Positions 7,929 to 16,294 of a stretch of DNA of 64,000 nt are shown one piece after another. The stretch is from Streptomyces flavofungini (GTDB lineage Bacteria; Actinomycetota; Actinomycetes; Streptomycetales; Streptomycetaceae): positions 6,460,501-6,524,500 of the forward strand of contig NZ_CP128846.1 of the NCBI RefSeq assembly GCF_030388665.1, written 5' to 3'. The number at the start of each line of letters is the position of its first letter. Positions within the stretch are counted from its first letter, which is position 1. A program made the translations under genes and the position numbers. The notes beneath the pieces are model-generated. The model worked only from the letters and a program-made list of their open reading frames with translations. It did not search any database and was not told the origin of the DNA.

Positions 7929-9019
7929 GAACCCAGTTGGTCGGCCGTGAACTTCTTCCGCCACGCCAGCGACACGTACACGAGCGCCACCAGGACCGGC
8001 ACCTCGATCAGCGGGCCGACGACGCCGGAGAGCGCCTGGCCGGAGGTGACGCCGAAGGTGCCGATGGCGACCGCGATGGCCAGCTCGAAGTTGTTGCCCG
8101 CCGCGGTGAAGGCGAGGGTCGCGGTGCGGTCGTAGGCCAGACCGATCGCCTTGCCGAGGGCGAAGGCGCCGAACCACATCACCGCGAAGTACACCAGGAG
8201 CGGCAGCGCGATCCGTGCCACGTCGAGGGGCTGCGAGGTGATCGTCTTTCCTTGCAGGGCGAAGAGGATGACGATGGTGAACAGCAGGCCGTACAGGGCC
8301 CACGGGCCGATCTTCGGCAGGAAGTCGGCCTCGTACTTCTCGCGCCCGAGCTTCTGCTCGCCGATGCGGCGGGTCAGGAAGCCTGCGAGCAGTGGGACGC
8401 CGAGGAAGATGACGACGTTGAGGGCGATCTTCCACAGGGAGATGTCGAGGTGCTCGCCGTCGCCCAGGCCGAGCCAGCCGGGCAGCAGGTCGAGGTAGAA
8501 CCAGCCGAGCAGGCCGAAGGCCAGGACCTGGAAGACGGAGTTGAGGGCGACCAGGACGGCGGCGGCCTCGCGGTCGCCGCAGGCGAGGTCGTTCCAGATG
8601 ATGACCATGGCGATGCAGCGCGCGAGGCCGACGATGATCAGGCCGGTGCGGTACTCGGGGAGGTCGGCCAGGAAGATCCAGGCGAGGGCGAACATGATCG
8701 CCGGGCCGAGCACCCAGTTGATGACCAGCGAGGAGATCATGAGCTTGCGATCGCCCGTGACGGCGTCGAGCTTGTCGTAGCGGACCTTGGCCAGGACCGG
8801 GTACATCATGACCAGCAGGCCGAGCGCGATCGGCAGGGAGATGCCGCCGATCTCGACCTTGGCGAGGGCGTCGTCGAGGCCGGGGATGAGCCTGCCGAGC
8901 CCCAGGCCGACGGCCATGGCGATGAGGATCCAGACGGCCAGGAAGCGGTCGAGCGTCGACAGCTTCTGGACGACCGACGACTCCCCGGTGGTGGTCGCGG
9001 GTGCTTCGGTGCGGGTCAC
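7925..9019 (-). CDS. acr3: Arsenite efflux permease Acr3 (ArsB/BASS family)
   Basis: 364-residue inner-membrane exporter with about ten helices that pumps arsenite out using the proton gradient. The conserved Cys of transmembrane helix 4 is present in GLARCIAMVIIWNDLACGD, which also carries the second family Cys. FTAAGNNFELAIAVAIGTFG is the conserved helix-break region of the BASS/Acr3 fold. The GTG at 9019 overlaps the arsR stop (GTGA), and its own stop overlaps arsO. The N-terminal 20 residues are hydrophilic and cytosolic. This is the only intact arsenite exporter in the island. Confidence 0.95.
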   Translation of the reverse strand: MTRTEAPATTTGESSVVQKLSTLDRFLAVWILIAMAVGLGLGRLIPGLDDALAKVEIGGISLPIALGLLVMMYPVLAKVRYDKLDAVTGDRKLMISSLVINWVLGPAIMFALAWIFLADLPEYRTGLIIVGLARCIAMVIIWNDLACGDREAAAVLVALNSVFQVLAFGLLGWFYLDLLPGWLGLGDGEHLDISLWKIALNVVIFLGVPLLAGFLTRRIGEQKLGREKYEADFLPKIGPWALYGLLFTIVILFALQGKTITSQPLDVARIALPLLVYFAVMWFGAFALGKAIGLAYDRTATLAFTAAGNNFELAIAVAIGTFGVTSGQALSGVVGPLIEVPVLVALVYVSLAWRKKFTADQLGS

Positions 9020-9324
9020 GGGCAGGCCCTCTTGTTGTCGGCGGCGGTGCGGGCGGTCTCGGCCAGGTCGGCGAACTGTCCGGCGAGCGAGGCGATGACG
9101 TCCGGCCGCAGCCTGTAGTAGGTGAACCGGCCGCAGGGCTCTGTCTCGACGACCCCGGCCTCGCGCAGGACTCTCAGATGGTTGGACAGGTTCGTCTGCT
9201 TCGCGCCGGTCTCCTCCACCAGGTGGGTGGTGCACAGCGTCTCGCGGGCCAGCAGGGTCACGATCTGGAGCCTGAGCGGGTCGGCCAGGACCCGGATCAG
9301 TTCAGTGTCGACTGACGTCATCAT
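9016..9324 (-). CDS. arsR: ArsR-family repressor of the acr3 operon
   Basis: 102-residue ArsR/SmtB winged helix. The core reads LIRVLADPLRLQIVTLLARETLCTTHLVEETGAKQTNLSNHLRVLREAGVV. It lacks the CVC motif of the other two ArsR proteins: a single Cys31 (LCTTHL) sits at the alpha3 position, and further Cys occur late (EPCGRFTYY and near the C-terminus). The recognition helix KQTNLSNHLR also differs, fitting a different operator (ACTGACGTCAGT). It heads the arsR-acr3-arsO operon with GTGA coupling. Two adjacent ATG codons are possible starts. Confidence 0.9.
   Translation of the reverse strand: MMTSVDTELIRVLADPLRLQIVTLLARETLCTTHLVEETGAKQTNLSNHLRVLREAGVVETEPCGRFTYYRLRPDVIASLAGQFADLAETARTAADNKRACP
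9313..9320. promoter_or_regulatory. TGACGTCA octamer over the arsR3 start
   Basis: Palindrome TGACGTCA overlapping the start codons of the minus-strand arsR. A second copy lies at 9369-9376 in the same divergent promoter region, so both are candidate sites for ArsR3. Confidence 0.5.
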
Positions 9325-9366
9325 GGGCTGATACTCTCACATCAGTCGCACCTGATACCACTAGAT

Positions 9367-9378
9367 ACTGACGTCAGT
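9367..9378. promoter_or_regulatory. Palindrome ACTGACGTCAGT in the arsR3/arsC promoter region
   Basis: Perfect 12-bp palindrome between divergent arsR3 (start 9324) and arsC (start 9416). CTGAT/ATCAG half repeats surround it (CTGATA near 9329, CACATCAG near 9338, CACCTGAT near 9381). This dense repeat cluster probably lets ArsR3 control both operons. Confidence 0.6.
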
Positions 9379-9415
9379 CACACCTGATGTCCTCTTGAGG
9401 CGAGAGAGGCCCCTG

Positions 9416-9838
9416 ATGCCCGAGAAGCCCTCCGTGCTGTTCGTCTGCGTCCACAACGCGGGCCGTTCCCAGATGGCCGCTGCGTGGTTGAATCACCTGG
9501 CCGGGGACCGGGTGGAGGTCCGCTCCGCCGGTTCTGCCCCCGGGGACCGGGTCAATCCGGCCGCCGTCGAGGCCATGCGCGAGGTCGGCATCGACATCTC
9601 CGCCGAGTCCCCGAAGATCCTGACCGTCGACGCGGTCAAGGAGTCCGACGTGTGCATCACGATGGGGTGCGGCGACACCTGCCCGGTCTTCCCCGGCAAG
9701 CGGTACCTGGACTGGCAGCTGGACGACCCGGCCGGTCAGGGAGTCGAGGCCGTGCGCCCGATCCGCGACGAGATCAAGGAGCTCGTCGAAGGGCTGATCA
9801 AGGAGATCGCGCCGGAGCGGCCGGAGCCCAAGGTGTGA
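9416..9838 (+). CDS. arsC: Arsenate reductase, LMW-phosphatase type
   Basis: 140-residue enzyme reducing arsenate to arsenite for export by Acr3. The P-loop CVHNAGRSQ (Cys11 to Arg17, CX5R) is at the N-terminus. GCGDTCPVFPGKRYLDWQLDDP carries the later Cys and the Asp loop seen in actinobacterial ArsC proteins that use thioredoxin or mycothiol. The ATG at 9416 follows a GAGAGAGG Shine-Dalgarno. It is divergent from arsR3-acr3-arsO. Its stop overlaps the GTG of a truncated thioredoxin reductase gene, the arsCT arrangement known in Streptomyces. Confidence 0.93.
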   Translation: MPEKPSVLFVCVHNAGRSQMAAAWLNHLAGDRVEVRSAGSAPGDRVNPAAVEAMREVGIDISAESPKILTVDAVKESDVCITMGCGDTCPVFPGKRYLDWQLDDPAGQGVEAVRPIRDEIKELVEGLIKEIAPERPEPKV

Positions 9839-9975
9839 GCGTGACCCGGGGCGTCCGCGAGGTCATCGTCATCGGCTCGGGCCCCGCGGGCTGCGCCGCC
9901 GCGCTCCACACCGCCCGCGCCGACCTCCAGCCTCTCGCCTTCGGTGGCGCCGTCTTCGTCGGCGGCTCTCGTCGA
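9835..9975 (+). pseudogene. Truncated thioredoxin reductase (arsT-like)
   Basis: The GTG at 9835 overlaps the arsC stop. The reading VREVIVIGSGPAGCAAALHTARADLQPLAFGGAVFVGG is the N-terminal FAD-binding strand-helix of thioredoxin reductase. Similarity stops at about 9975 and unrelated sequence follows. The redox CxxC and the NADPH domain are missing. The arsenate reductase must therefore draw electrons from elsewhere in the cell. Confidence 0.8.
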
Positions 9976-10092
9976 CGCACCCGCGACGGCGGAGCCCGTC
10001 ACCGCCTGGCGGCGAGGAGGGGATCCACGCCCGGTTGCCCGAGGACGGTGCCGGACATGGCGCCGTGCCTGAGGGGGGAAGGCCGGTGGGAA

Positions 10093-10394
10093 GTGGCGAC
10101 CGCATCGGAACAACCATGGGTCAAGCGGTATGCGGACGTCGGTGAGGCCCGCGTCGCATGCGTCGATGAGGGCGCCGGACCGCCGGTGGTCCTGCTGCGC
10201 GGCTGCCCGTTCTCGTCCTTCGTCCGGCGCCGGGGCGTCCCGACGCTGAGGTCGCGCTTCCGGTGCGTGGCCCCCGACCTGCTGGGCCTGGGCGACACGG
10301 AGACCCCGCCCGAGGCGGACTTCTGCCGATGGAGGGCAGGTCGAGCGAAGTCGCCGCGCTCATGGGGGACTTCGTCAACGACCACGCGAGGTGA
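10093..10394 (+). pseudogene. Alpha/beta-hydrolase (haloalkane-dehalogenase-like) remnant
   Basis: From GTG 10093 the frame reads ASEQPWVKRYADVGEARVAC then VDEGAGPPVVLLRGCPFSS and RFRCVAPDLLGLGDTETPP. This is the start of a haloalkane-dehalogenase-like hydrolase, but the oxyanion motif HGNP has become RGCP. Near 10330 the frame shifts; SSEVAALMGDFVNDHAR ends at TGA 10392-10394. The nucleophile and catalytic His are absent. Confidence 0.65.
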
Positions 10395-10424
10395 CGGCCC
10401 GTGGCGAGCACGGCCGTGGCGGGG

Positions 10425-10811
10425 TCATGCCGTGGCGGCGGCCACGGCCGACGGGTTCAGGATCGCCCGCACCCTGTTCAGGCCGTCGTAGTTCACCGAG
10501 TACCAGGCCCATGTGCCGCGGCGTTCGCGGTTCAGCAGGCCGGCCTCGGTCATCAGCTTCAGGTGGTGGCTGACGGTCGGCTGCCGGAAACCCAGGCAGT
10601 CGGCCAGGTCACAGACGCACGCTTCGCCCGCCGGTGCGCGCTCGATGATGCGGAAGATCTGCAGCCGGGTGGGGTCGGCGATGGCCTTGAGCATGAGGGC
10701 CAGACGCTTGGCCTCGTCGCGCTCGATGAGCAGGCACGCGAGGCCGGGACTGCAGGTCTCGCCCTGCGTCTCGTCCGCCCCCGCTGTGGCGCCCAGTTCA
10801 GTGATAGCCAT
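10425..10811 (-). CDS. arsR: ArsR-family repressor divergent from arsC2
   Basis: 128-residue ArsR with the classic As(III) motif EACVCDLADCLG (Cys65, Cys67, with Cys72 nearby) and two more N-terminal Cys (20 and 26). Recognition helix RQPTVSHHLKLMTEAGLL and wing RRGTWAWY nearly match ArsR1. The start ATG lies inside an ATAGAT-N4-ATC box, so it probably represses itself. It is divergent from arsC2, with two more control sites in the 165-base gap. It is the best candidate to govern the ATAGAT-N4-ATCTAT sites that also precede both pstS genes (inference). Confidence 0.92.
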   Translation of the reverse strand: MAITELGATAGADETQGETCSPGLACLLIERDEAKRLALMLKAIADPTRLQIFRIIERAPAGEACVCDLADCLGFRQPTVSHHLKLMTEAGLLNRERRGTWAWYSVNYDGLNRVRAILNPSAVAAATA

Positions 10812-10815
10812 CTAT
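10800..10815. promoter_or_regulatory. ArsR-type box overlapping arsR2 start
   Basis: Read on the minus strand: ATAGAT, GGCT, ATCACT, covering the start codon of arsR2. It matches the ATAGAT-N4-ATCTAT pattern in five of six left and four of six right positions or better. Confidence 0.5.
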
Positions 10816-10872
10816 TCACCATAAGCGCGACTCTGACCCCACCAAGTGTTCGAGAGTGCATGCGGGGGCGTT

Positions 10873-10894
10873 GTTCACCGGGCGTTCACTTGGG
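10873..10894 (+). promoter_or_regulatory. PHO-type box: two 11-bp direct repeats
   Basis: GTTCACCGGGC (10873-10883) is followed directly by GTTCACTTGGG (10884-10894). Tandem 11-bp units starting GTTCACC are the Streptomyces PhoP binding pattern. It lies about 80 bases before arsC2 and 62 bases before arsR2, next to a perfect ArsR-type box. Confidence 0.7.
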
Positions 10895-10912
10895 TCGCCC
10901 TCTGTCCAATAA

Positions 10913-10928
10913 ATAGATACACATCTAT
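10913..10928. promoter_or_regulatory. Perfect ArsR-type box ATAGAT-ACAC-ATCTAT
   Basis: ATAGAT (10913-10918) and ATCTAT (10923-10928) with a four-base spacer, 48 bases before the arsC2 start. It is the best example of the box shared by arsR2, the lone pstS and the pst operon. Confidence 0.7.
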
Positions 10929-10976
10929 TATCAATGGCGGCGGGGTGCGCCAGGCCGCCGACCAAGGAGGTGCCCC

Positions 10977-11657
10977 ATGCGCGAGCCGAACCCTCCCAGC
11001 GGTCCCCACCGCGCCGCCCCGCCCCTGCGTGACCTCACCCCCGTACTCGAACGCCTCACCGCCCGCTTGGCTGCACGCCACAGCAGGTCCTTCTCCCGGG
11101 AAACGGTCGAGAACTACGTCGAGGAGTGCTCCTGGCTGCTCGCGGCACGCGCCCGTGTGGAGCTCCATCTGCCGGTCCTGGTCGAGCGGTTCGCCGATCA
11201 GCGGCTCGGTGCGCTGGCCCGCGGCATGGGGCTCTCGCCGAAGCCGGTGCCCGAGGTGCTGTTCGTCTGTACGGAAAACGCGGGGCGTTCGCAGCTCGCC
11301 GCCGCCCTGATGCGCCGCCGTGCGGGCGCCGCGATCCGGGTGCTGTCCGCCGGCTCCGCTCCAGGCACGGACATCGCCCCTGTTGTCCGGCAACTGCTCG
11401 CCGAGCAGGGCCTCGACGTGGGCGAGGAGTTCCCGAAGCCGCTGACCGCCGAGGTCGTCACGGCTGCCGACGTCGTCATCACGCTGGGCTGCGGCGACGC
11501 GTGCCCGATCCGGCCCGGGCGCCGCTACCTCGACTGGAACATGCCGGATCTGACCGGCCTCGACATCGAGAGCGCGCGGGCGGTGCGGGACGGGCTGGCC
11601 GCACGGATCGACGAACTGGCGCGGGAGCTGCTGCCAAGCGGAGTGATCCAGGAGTGA
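10977..11657 (+). CDS. arsC: Arsenate reductase / LMW phosphatase with N-terminal helical domain
   Basis: 226-residue protein. The C-terminal part (about residue 93 on) is a full LMW-phosphatase-type arsenate reductase: LFVCTENAGRSQLAAALM with Cys98-X5-Arg104, SAGSAPG, then GCGDACPIRPGRRYLDWNMPDL. The first 90 residues form a separate helical domain (RLAARHSRSFSRETVENYVEECSWLLA), as in actinobacterial ArsC variants. Shine-Dalgarno AAGGAGG lies 7 bases before the ATG. PHO-type and ArsR-type boxes upstream suggest dual control. It converges on the pst response regulator. Confidence 0.9.
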   Translation: MREPNPPSGPHRAAPPLRDLTPVLERLTARLAARHSRSFSRETVENYVEECSWLLAARARVELHLPVLVERFADQRLGALARGMGLSPKPVPEVLFVCTENAGRSQLAAALMRRRAGAAIRVLSAGSAPGTDIAPVVRQLLAEQGLDVGEEFPKPLTAEVVTAADVVITLGCGDACPIRPGRRYLDWNMPDLTGLDIESARAVRDGLAARIDELARELLPSGVIQE

Positions 11658-11664
11658 GCGCGAC

Positions 11665-12465
11665 CTACGCGGTGGGAGCCGGGGTGATCGACGGTGTGGG
11701 CGGAGCTGCCGGGGAGCAAGCGTTGCCGCACTCCAGGCGGTAGCCCATGCCACGGATGGCGTCGATGGTGCAGCAGCTCTTGCCGTCCTGCCTCAGCCGG
11801 ATGCGGACCCGGCGCACATGCACGGTGAGGGTGTTGCTGTCGAGGGCGTCGGTGCCCCACAGCGCGCGGGTGAGCTCGGCCCGGCTGACGACTCGGCTGG
11901 CGTTCTCCATCAGGTAGCGCAGGAGCATGAACTCACGGACGGGCAGGTGCAGCGATTGCCCGCGTACGTAGACGTGGAAGCCCGCCGGGTCGAGCTCGAT
12001 GTCGCCGACCATGAGCGGTTGGCCCGCCCCCGCACCCTCCCGGCTGCCGGACACGACCAGGGGGACGATCTCCGCTGCCCGGTAGGGGCGGGCCACGAAG
12101 GCGATCGCGCCGGCCACCACCGCGGCCGCCGCCTCCTCGGCCCCCTCCGGCCCGGCCCCGACCAGGACCGGCACCGGGTGGAGCCGGGCGATCAGCTCGG
12201 TGACCCGCGCGGCGCTCACCACCGGCAGCGGGGCGCCGAGCAGGACAGCCCGGGGGCGGCAGGCGCCGACCTGCAACAGGGCCTCGGCGCCGTCGTGGCA
12301 GAGGACGGTGCGGATGCCCGCGCTCTCGAAGCGGGCCAGGGCCTCGGCGGCCAGGTCCTCGTCGGGCTCGGCGAGGAGCAGATCGGCGGTATTGCCGTCG
12401 CCCGGGCCGCTCGGAATGCTGATGCGCGCGACGGGCTGAGCGGCCCGGTGTGCGTCGGGTGTCAC
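11665..12465 (-). CDS. Atypical OmpR/PhoB-like response regulator in the pst operon
   Basis: 266-residue regulator after pstB. The C-terminal half (about 160-255) is an OmpR winged helix: LPVREFMLLRYLMENASRVVSRAELTRALWG, TVHVRRVRIRLRQDG, IRGMGYRLE. The N-terminal half looks like a receiver domain (LLLAEPDEDLAAEALARFESAG), but the phospho-acceptor position reads LLGAPLP, with Gly77 where Asp is expected, and the usual Lys-Pro is Arg-Pro (ARPYRAAEI). It is probably not phosphorylated and may sense a ligand or act constitutively. The GTG at 12465 is chosen because AAGGAG lies 8 bases upstream; an upstream ATG at 12510 has none. There is no cognate kinase nearby. Confidence 0.85.
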   Translation of the reverse strand: MTPDAHRAAQPVARISIPSGPGDGNTADLLLAEPDEDLAAEALARFESAGIRTVLCHDGAEALLQVGACRPRAVLLGAPLPVVSAARVTELIARLHPVPVLVGAGPEGAEEAAAAVVAGAIAFVARPYRAAEIVPLVVSGSREGAGAGQPLMVGDIELDPAGFHVYVRGQSLHLPVREFMLLRYLMENASRVVSRAELTRALWGTDALDSNTLTVHVRRVRIRLRQDGKSCCTIDAIRGMGYRLECGNACSPAAPPTPSITPAPTA

Positions 12466-12523
12466 CCGTGAAGCTCCTTCACGTGGGGGGTGCGCAAAGG
12501 GAGGCGGCACACGGGACCTCGTC

Positions 12524-13375
12524 TCAGCCGAAGCGGCCGGAGATGTAGTCCTCGGTGCGCTGGTCGGAGGGATCGGTGAAGATGCGTGCCGTCTCGTCGT
12601 ACTCGACGAGCCGCCCGTGGCGGTCGCCGGTGGCCTCGTCGACGGCCGCGGTGAAGAAGGCCGTACGGTGCGAGACCCGCGCGGCCTGCTGCATGTTGTG
12701 TGTGACGACGATGATCGTGAATTCCTGGGCGAGGTGCTCCATCAGGTCCTCGATCTTGGCGGTGGCGATCGGGTCGAGGGCCGAGCAGGGCTCGTCCATC
12801 AGGATCACCTCTGGGCTGACCGCGATGGTGCGGGCGATGCACAGCCGCTGCTGCTGGCCGCCGGACAGGGCCAGGGCCGAGGTCTTGAGCTTGTCCTTGA
12901 CCTCGTCCCACAGGGCGGCATGGGTGAGGGTCTGCTCCACCAGGTCGTCGAGACTGCCCTTGAAGCCGCCGACCCGGGGCCCGTAGGCGATGTTGTCGTA
13001 GATGGACTTGGGGAACGGGTTGGGCTTCTGGAAGACCATGCCGATGCGGCGGCGCACCTCGATGGGGTCGACCTCGCGGCCGTAGAGGTCCTCGTTGTGG
13101 TAGCGCATCTTGCCCGTGACGCGTGCCCCTTGGATGAGATCGTTCATGCGGTTGAAGCAGCGCAGGACGGTGGACTTGCCGCAGCCTGAGGGGCCGATCA
13201 TCGCGGTGATCTGACGGTGACCGATGTGCATGTTCACATCGCGTACGGCCTCGTGGTCGCCGTAGAACACCGACAGGCCGCCTATCTCGAAGACCGGGCT
13301 GGCCAGAGGCGGCGCGTCACGGTAGACGACCTCCGGGGTGCGGGTGCCGCCGGGGGCGTCGGAGGGCTGGTTCAT
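12524..13375 (-). CDS. pstB: Phosphate ABC transporter ATPase PstB
   Basis: 283-residue cytoplasmic ATPase powering PstCA phosphate import. Walker [10 protein letters not shown], the Q-loop [20 protein letters not shown] (diagnostic PstB wording), signature [15 protein letters not shown], Walker [13 protein letters not shown] and switch VVTHNMQQA are all intact. The ATG at 13375 has CAGGAG six bases upstream; an earlier ATG at 13453 would overlap the pstA end region and add a Pro-rich leader. It is fourth in pstS-C-A-B-regulator. No phoU follows, unlike many pst operons. Confidence 0.96.
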   Translation of the reverse strand: MNQPSDAPGGTRTPEVVYRDAPPLASPVFEIGGLSVFYGDHEAVRDVNMHIGHRQITAMIGPSGCGKSTVLRCFNRMNDLIQGARVTGKMRYHNEDLYGREVDPIEVRRRIGMVFQKPNPFPKSIYDNIAYGPRVGGFKGSLDDLVEQTLTHAALWDEVKDKLKTSALALSGGQQQRLCIARTIAVSPEVILMDEPCSALDPIATAKIEDLMEHLAQEFTIIVVTHNMQQAARVSHRTAFFTAAVDEATGDRHGRLVEYDETARIFTDPSDQRTEDYISGRFG

Positions 13376-13458
13376 GGCGGTCTCCTGGCCGGACTGGGTG
13401 AGCTTGTCGGCGGGGCCGGATCGGTCGGCTGCCGGGGGAGGGGGAGAGGTCATGGCCG

Positions 13459-14370
13459 TCACCACTTGTGGCTGTAGCGGTTGCGGAGCCAGATCGCCAA
13501 GGAGTTCATGGCAAGGAGGATCACCAGGAGAATGACGATCGCGGCGGAGGCCAGAGCGACGAACTCCGAGCGCGACTGGCTGATCCAGTTGAAGATCTGG
13601 ATGGGCAGGACGGTGAACTGGCTTTCCACACCGGTGGGGTTGAAGGTGATGAAGGTCAGCCCGCCGAGCAACAGCAGCGGCGCGGCCTCGCCGATGGCGC
13701 GGGACAGGGCGAGGATCGAGCCCGTGGCCATGCCGGGCACGGCCGCGGGCAGGACCTGGCGCCAGATCGTCTGCCACTGCGTCGCACCGAGCGCGAGCGA
13801 GGCTTGCCGGATGGACTGCGGCACCGCGCGGATCGCTTCCCGCGAGGAGATGATCACGACGGGCAGGACGAGGAGCGACAGGGTGAGCGAGGCGGTGAGG
13901 ACGGTCTGGCCGAAGCCCAGCCCGCGGGAGATGACTCCGAGGCCGAGGATGCCGTAGACGATCGAGGGCACGGCTGCCAGGTTCTGGATGTTGATCTCGA
14001 CGGCGCGGTTGTACCAGCGGTTCTGATCGGCGTACTCCTCCAGGTAGATCGCGGTGAGGATGCCGGTCGGCAGGCAGTACAGCGCGGTGAAGCCGATGAC
14101 CCAGAGCGTGCCCATGATCGCCGACTGGGCGCCGCCGTTGGACGGGGTGATCAGGTCGGGGAAGTTCGTCCAGAGCCGGGAGTCGAGCCGTGACCAGCCC
14201 TCCACGACCACGTACGTGATCAGGCCGACCAGGAAGACGACACCGACAGCGAGCGAGGCCCACAGGCTGAGGTGGAAGAAGCGTTCGCGCCACGGGGTGC
14301 CGCGCCCCTTGAGCCGAGGCGCCCCGGGCGCACCGGCGATGGGGTCGCGTTCGAGGACCTTGGAGCTCAT
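13459..14370 (-). CDS. pstA: Phosphate ABC transporter permease PstA
   Basis: 303-residue inner-membrane permease with six helices. The family region [21 protein letters not shown] and the cytoplasmic EAA-like loop ([26 protein letters not shown]) contact Pst[12 protein letters not shown] is a conserved PstA motif. The ATG at 14370 shares a base with the pstC stop (TGATG), so translation is coupled; a GTG one codon earlier is also possible. Confidence 0.95.
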   Translation of the reverse strand: MSSKVLERDPIAGAPGAPRLKGRGTPWRERFFHLSLWASLAVGVVFLVGLITYVVVEGWSRLDSRLWTNFPDLITPSNGGAQSAIMGTLWVIGFTALYCLPTGILTAIYLEEYADQNRWYNRAVEINIQNLAAVPSIVYGILGLGVISRGLGFGQTVLTASLTLSLLVLPVVIISSREAIRAVPQSIRQASLALGATQWQTIWRQVLPAAVPGMATGSILALSRAIGEAAPLLLLGGLTFITFNPTGVESQFTVLPIQIFNWISQSRSEFVALASAAIVILLVILLAMNSLAIWLRNRYSHKW

Positions 14371-15320
14371 CACTCGTACACCTCCCGGTACTTGCGCACC
14401 AGGCGGATGCTCAGCAGGTTCATCACCAACGTCATGACGAACAGCAGCGAGCCGACGGCGAAGATCGTCTGGTACCCGGTGGAGCCCGTGGGCAGGTCGC
14501 CGATACCGGCTGCCGCGATGAAGGCGGTCATGGTCTGCATGCCTTCAAGGGGGTTGAAGGACAGATTGGGCTGGCCGCCCGCGGCGATCGCGACGATCAT
14601 CGTCTCGCCGACCGCACGGGAGATGCCGAGGACGATGGCCGCGACGATGCCCGAGAGCGCGGCCGGGAAGACCACCCGGGTCGAGACCTGCATGCGCGAG
14701 GAGCCGAGCGCGAAGGCACCGTCGCGCAGGGCGTGCGGGACGGCGCTCATGGCGTCCTCGGCGAGGGAGGCGATCGTAGGGATGATCATGATGCCCATGA
14801 CGAACCCGGCGGACAGCGCGTTGAAGATCTGCGGCCCGTCCCCGAACGGCCAGTGGTCCTGCAGCGCCGGCGTGATGGCCTTCAACGCGAAGAAGCCGTA
14901 GACGACCGTGGGGATGCCGGCCAGCACCTCCAGCATCGGCTTGAAGACCGTACGGGTGCGGGGACTGGCGTACTCGCTCAAGTACACGGCCGCGCCCAGG
15001 CCCAGCGGCACGGCGACGAGCAGCGCGATGAGGGTCACCATCAGCGTGGCGCCCACCAACGGCAGAACACCGAAGTGCGGCGGCTTGAACAGCGGGGCCC
15101 AGTTGGTGCCGGTGATGAAGTCGCCGAAGTCCACCTTGCCGAAGAACTCCCCGGCCGGGGGAATCAGGGCGATGACGATGCCGACCGTCGTCAGCACCGA
15201 GACCAGCGAGGCGGCCACCAGGAGCACCTTGATGACCTTCTCGCCGTAACGCGGTTGGGACTGCTTCAGGAAGCCGGGGCCGCCTGAAACAGTCCGCTGT
15301 CCCGGAGCGCCGGACTTCAT
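14370..15320 (-). CDS. pstC: Phosphate ABC transporter permease PstC
   Basis: 316-residue permease partner of Pst[21 protein letters not shown] and the coupling loop [20 protein letters not shown] are PstC hallmarks. [21 protein letters not shown] contains the Arg/Glu pair typical of the translocation path. The ATG overlaps the pstS stop (ATGA). It starts with a short basic leader before helix 1. Confidence 0.95.
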   Translation of the reverse strand: MKSGAPGQRTVSGGPGFLKQSQPRYGEKVIKVLLVAASLVSVLTTVGIVIALIPPAGEFFGKVDFGDFITGTNWAPLFKPPHFGVLPLVGATLMVTLIALLVAVPLGLGAAVYLSEYASPRTRTVFKPMLEVLAGIPTVVYGFFALKAITPALQDHWPFGDGPQIFNALSAGFVMGIMIIPTIASLAEDAMSAVPHALRDGAFALGSSRMQVSTRVVFPAALSGIVAAIVLGISRAVGETMIVAIAAGGQPNLSFNPLEGMQTMTAFIAAAGIGDLPTGSTGYQTIFAVGSLLFVMTLVMNLLSIRLVRKYREVYE

Positions 15321-16294
15321 GACTTGTGCTGCTCCCGCAGCGTGTCGAGGTCCTTCTTCAGCTCCGTCTCCTGCGCGGAGTTGAGCGGTACGAACAGGGA
15401 CTTCTCGGCGATCTCGGCGTGCTTCTCGACGTAGAACTCGACGAACGCCTCGACCTCGTCCTTCTCCAGGGACTTGGCCTTCGGGTAGATGAACAGCGGC
15501 CTGGAGAGGGGCTTGTAGCTGCCGTCCTGCACGGTCTTGCTGGTCGGCTCGACGCAGCCGTCGCCGCCGTCGACCTTCACGACCTTGAGCTTGTCCTTGT
15601 TCTCCTCGTAGTACGACAGGCCGAAGTAACCCAGGCCGCCCTTGGAGCCGGACACACCGCGGACGGTGACGTTGTCGTCCTCGCTCGGGTTGTAGTCGGT
15701 GCGTGAGGCGCCCTCTTCACCGTTGATGGCTTCGGTGAAGTAGTCGAAGGTGCCCGAGTCGGTGCCCGCGCCGAAGAGTTCGAGCTTCTGGTCGGGGAAC
15801 TTCGGGTCGACCTGCTTCCAGTTGCTCACCTTCGACTCGGGACCCCAGATCTTCTGGAGCTGGTCGACGGTGAGGCACTCGACGAAGTCGTTGTCCTTGC
15901 TGACCACGATCGACAGGCCGTCGTTGGCGACCTGGAACTCCTCGTACTTCACGCCCTTCTTCTCGCACGCGGCCTTCTCCTCGTCCTTGATGGGGCGGGA
16001 GGCGTCGGAGATGTCGGTCTCGCCGGCACAGAACTTCTCGAACCCGCCACCCGTGCCGGACGTGCCGACGGTGACCTTGACGCCGGAGTTCTCCTGTTGG
16101 AAGAGCTGAGCCGCCGCCGTGGACAGCGGGGCCACTGTGCTGGAGCCGTCGACCCGGATGTTCCCGGCCAGCTTGCCGTCCTTGCCGTCGCCCGAGCCCG
16201 CGTCACCACCGCCACACGCACTCGCCGCCAGTACCGCGGCCGCCGAAAGAGCCAGGGGTGCCTTGGCCCGCCACAACGCAGAGGAAATGTTCAC
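15317..16294 (-). CDS. pstS: Phosphate-binding lipoprotein PstS
   Basis: 325-residue extracytoplasmic phosphate receptor. Signal peptide with lipobox LAASAC (Cys27). Phosphate-site motifs: VDGSSTVAPLSTAAAQLF, GTSGTGGGFEKFCAGETDISDASRP and GAGTDSGTFDYFTEAI, giving the Ser/Thr/Asp/Arg contacts. Start GTG 16294 (VNISSALWRAK) has AAGGG about ten bases upstream; longer frames lack this. It leads pstSCAB plus regulator. The promoter region carries an ArsR-type box about 135 bases upstream and only a single GTTCAC, not a clear PHO-box pair. Confidence 0.95.
   Translation of the reverse strand: MNISSALWRAKAPLALSAAAVLAASACGGGDAGSGDGKDGKLAGNIRVDGSSTVAPLSTAAAQLFQQENSGVKVTVGTSGTGGGFEKFCAGETDISDASRPIKDEEKAACEKKGVKYEEFQVANDGLSIVVSKDNDFVECLTVDQLQKIWGPESKVSNWKQVDPKFPDQKLELFGAGTDSGTFDYFTEAINGEEGASRTDYNPSEDDNVTVRGVSGSKGGLGYFGLSYYEENKDKLKVVKVDGGDGCVEPTSKTVQDGSYKPLSRPLFIYPKAKSLEKDEVEAFVEFYVEKHAEIAEKSLFVPLNSAQETELKKDLDTLREQHKS

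Noticed and set aside
12524..14293. Long minus-strand frame from 14293 joined to pstB
   Set aside because: Its first two-thirds are an out-of-frame shadow of pstA; the real PstB starts at 13375 after CAGGAG.
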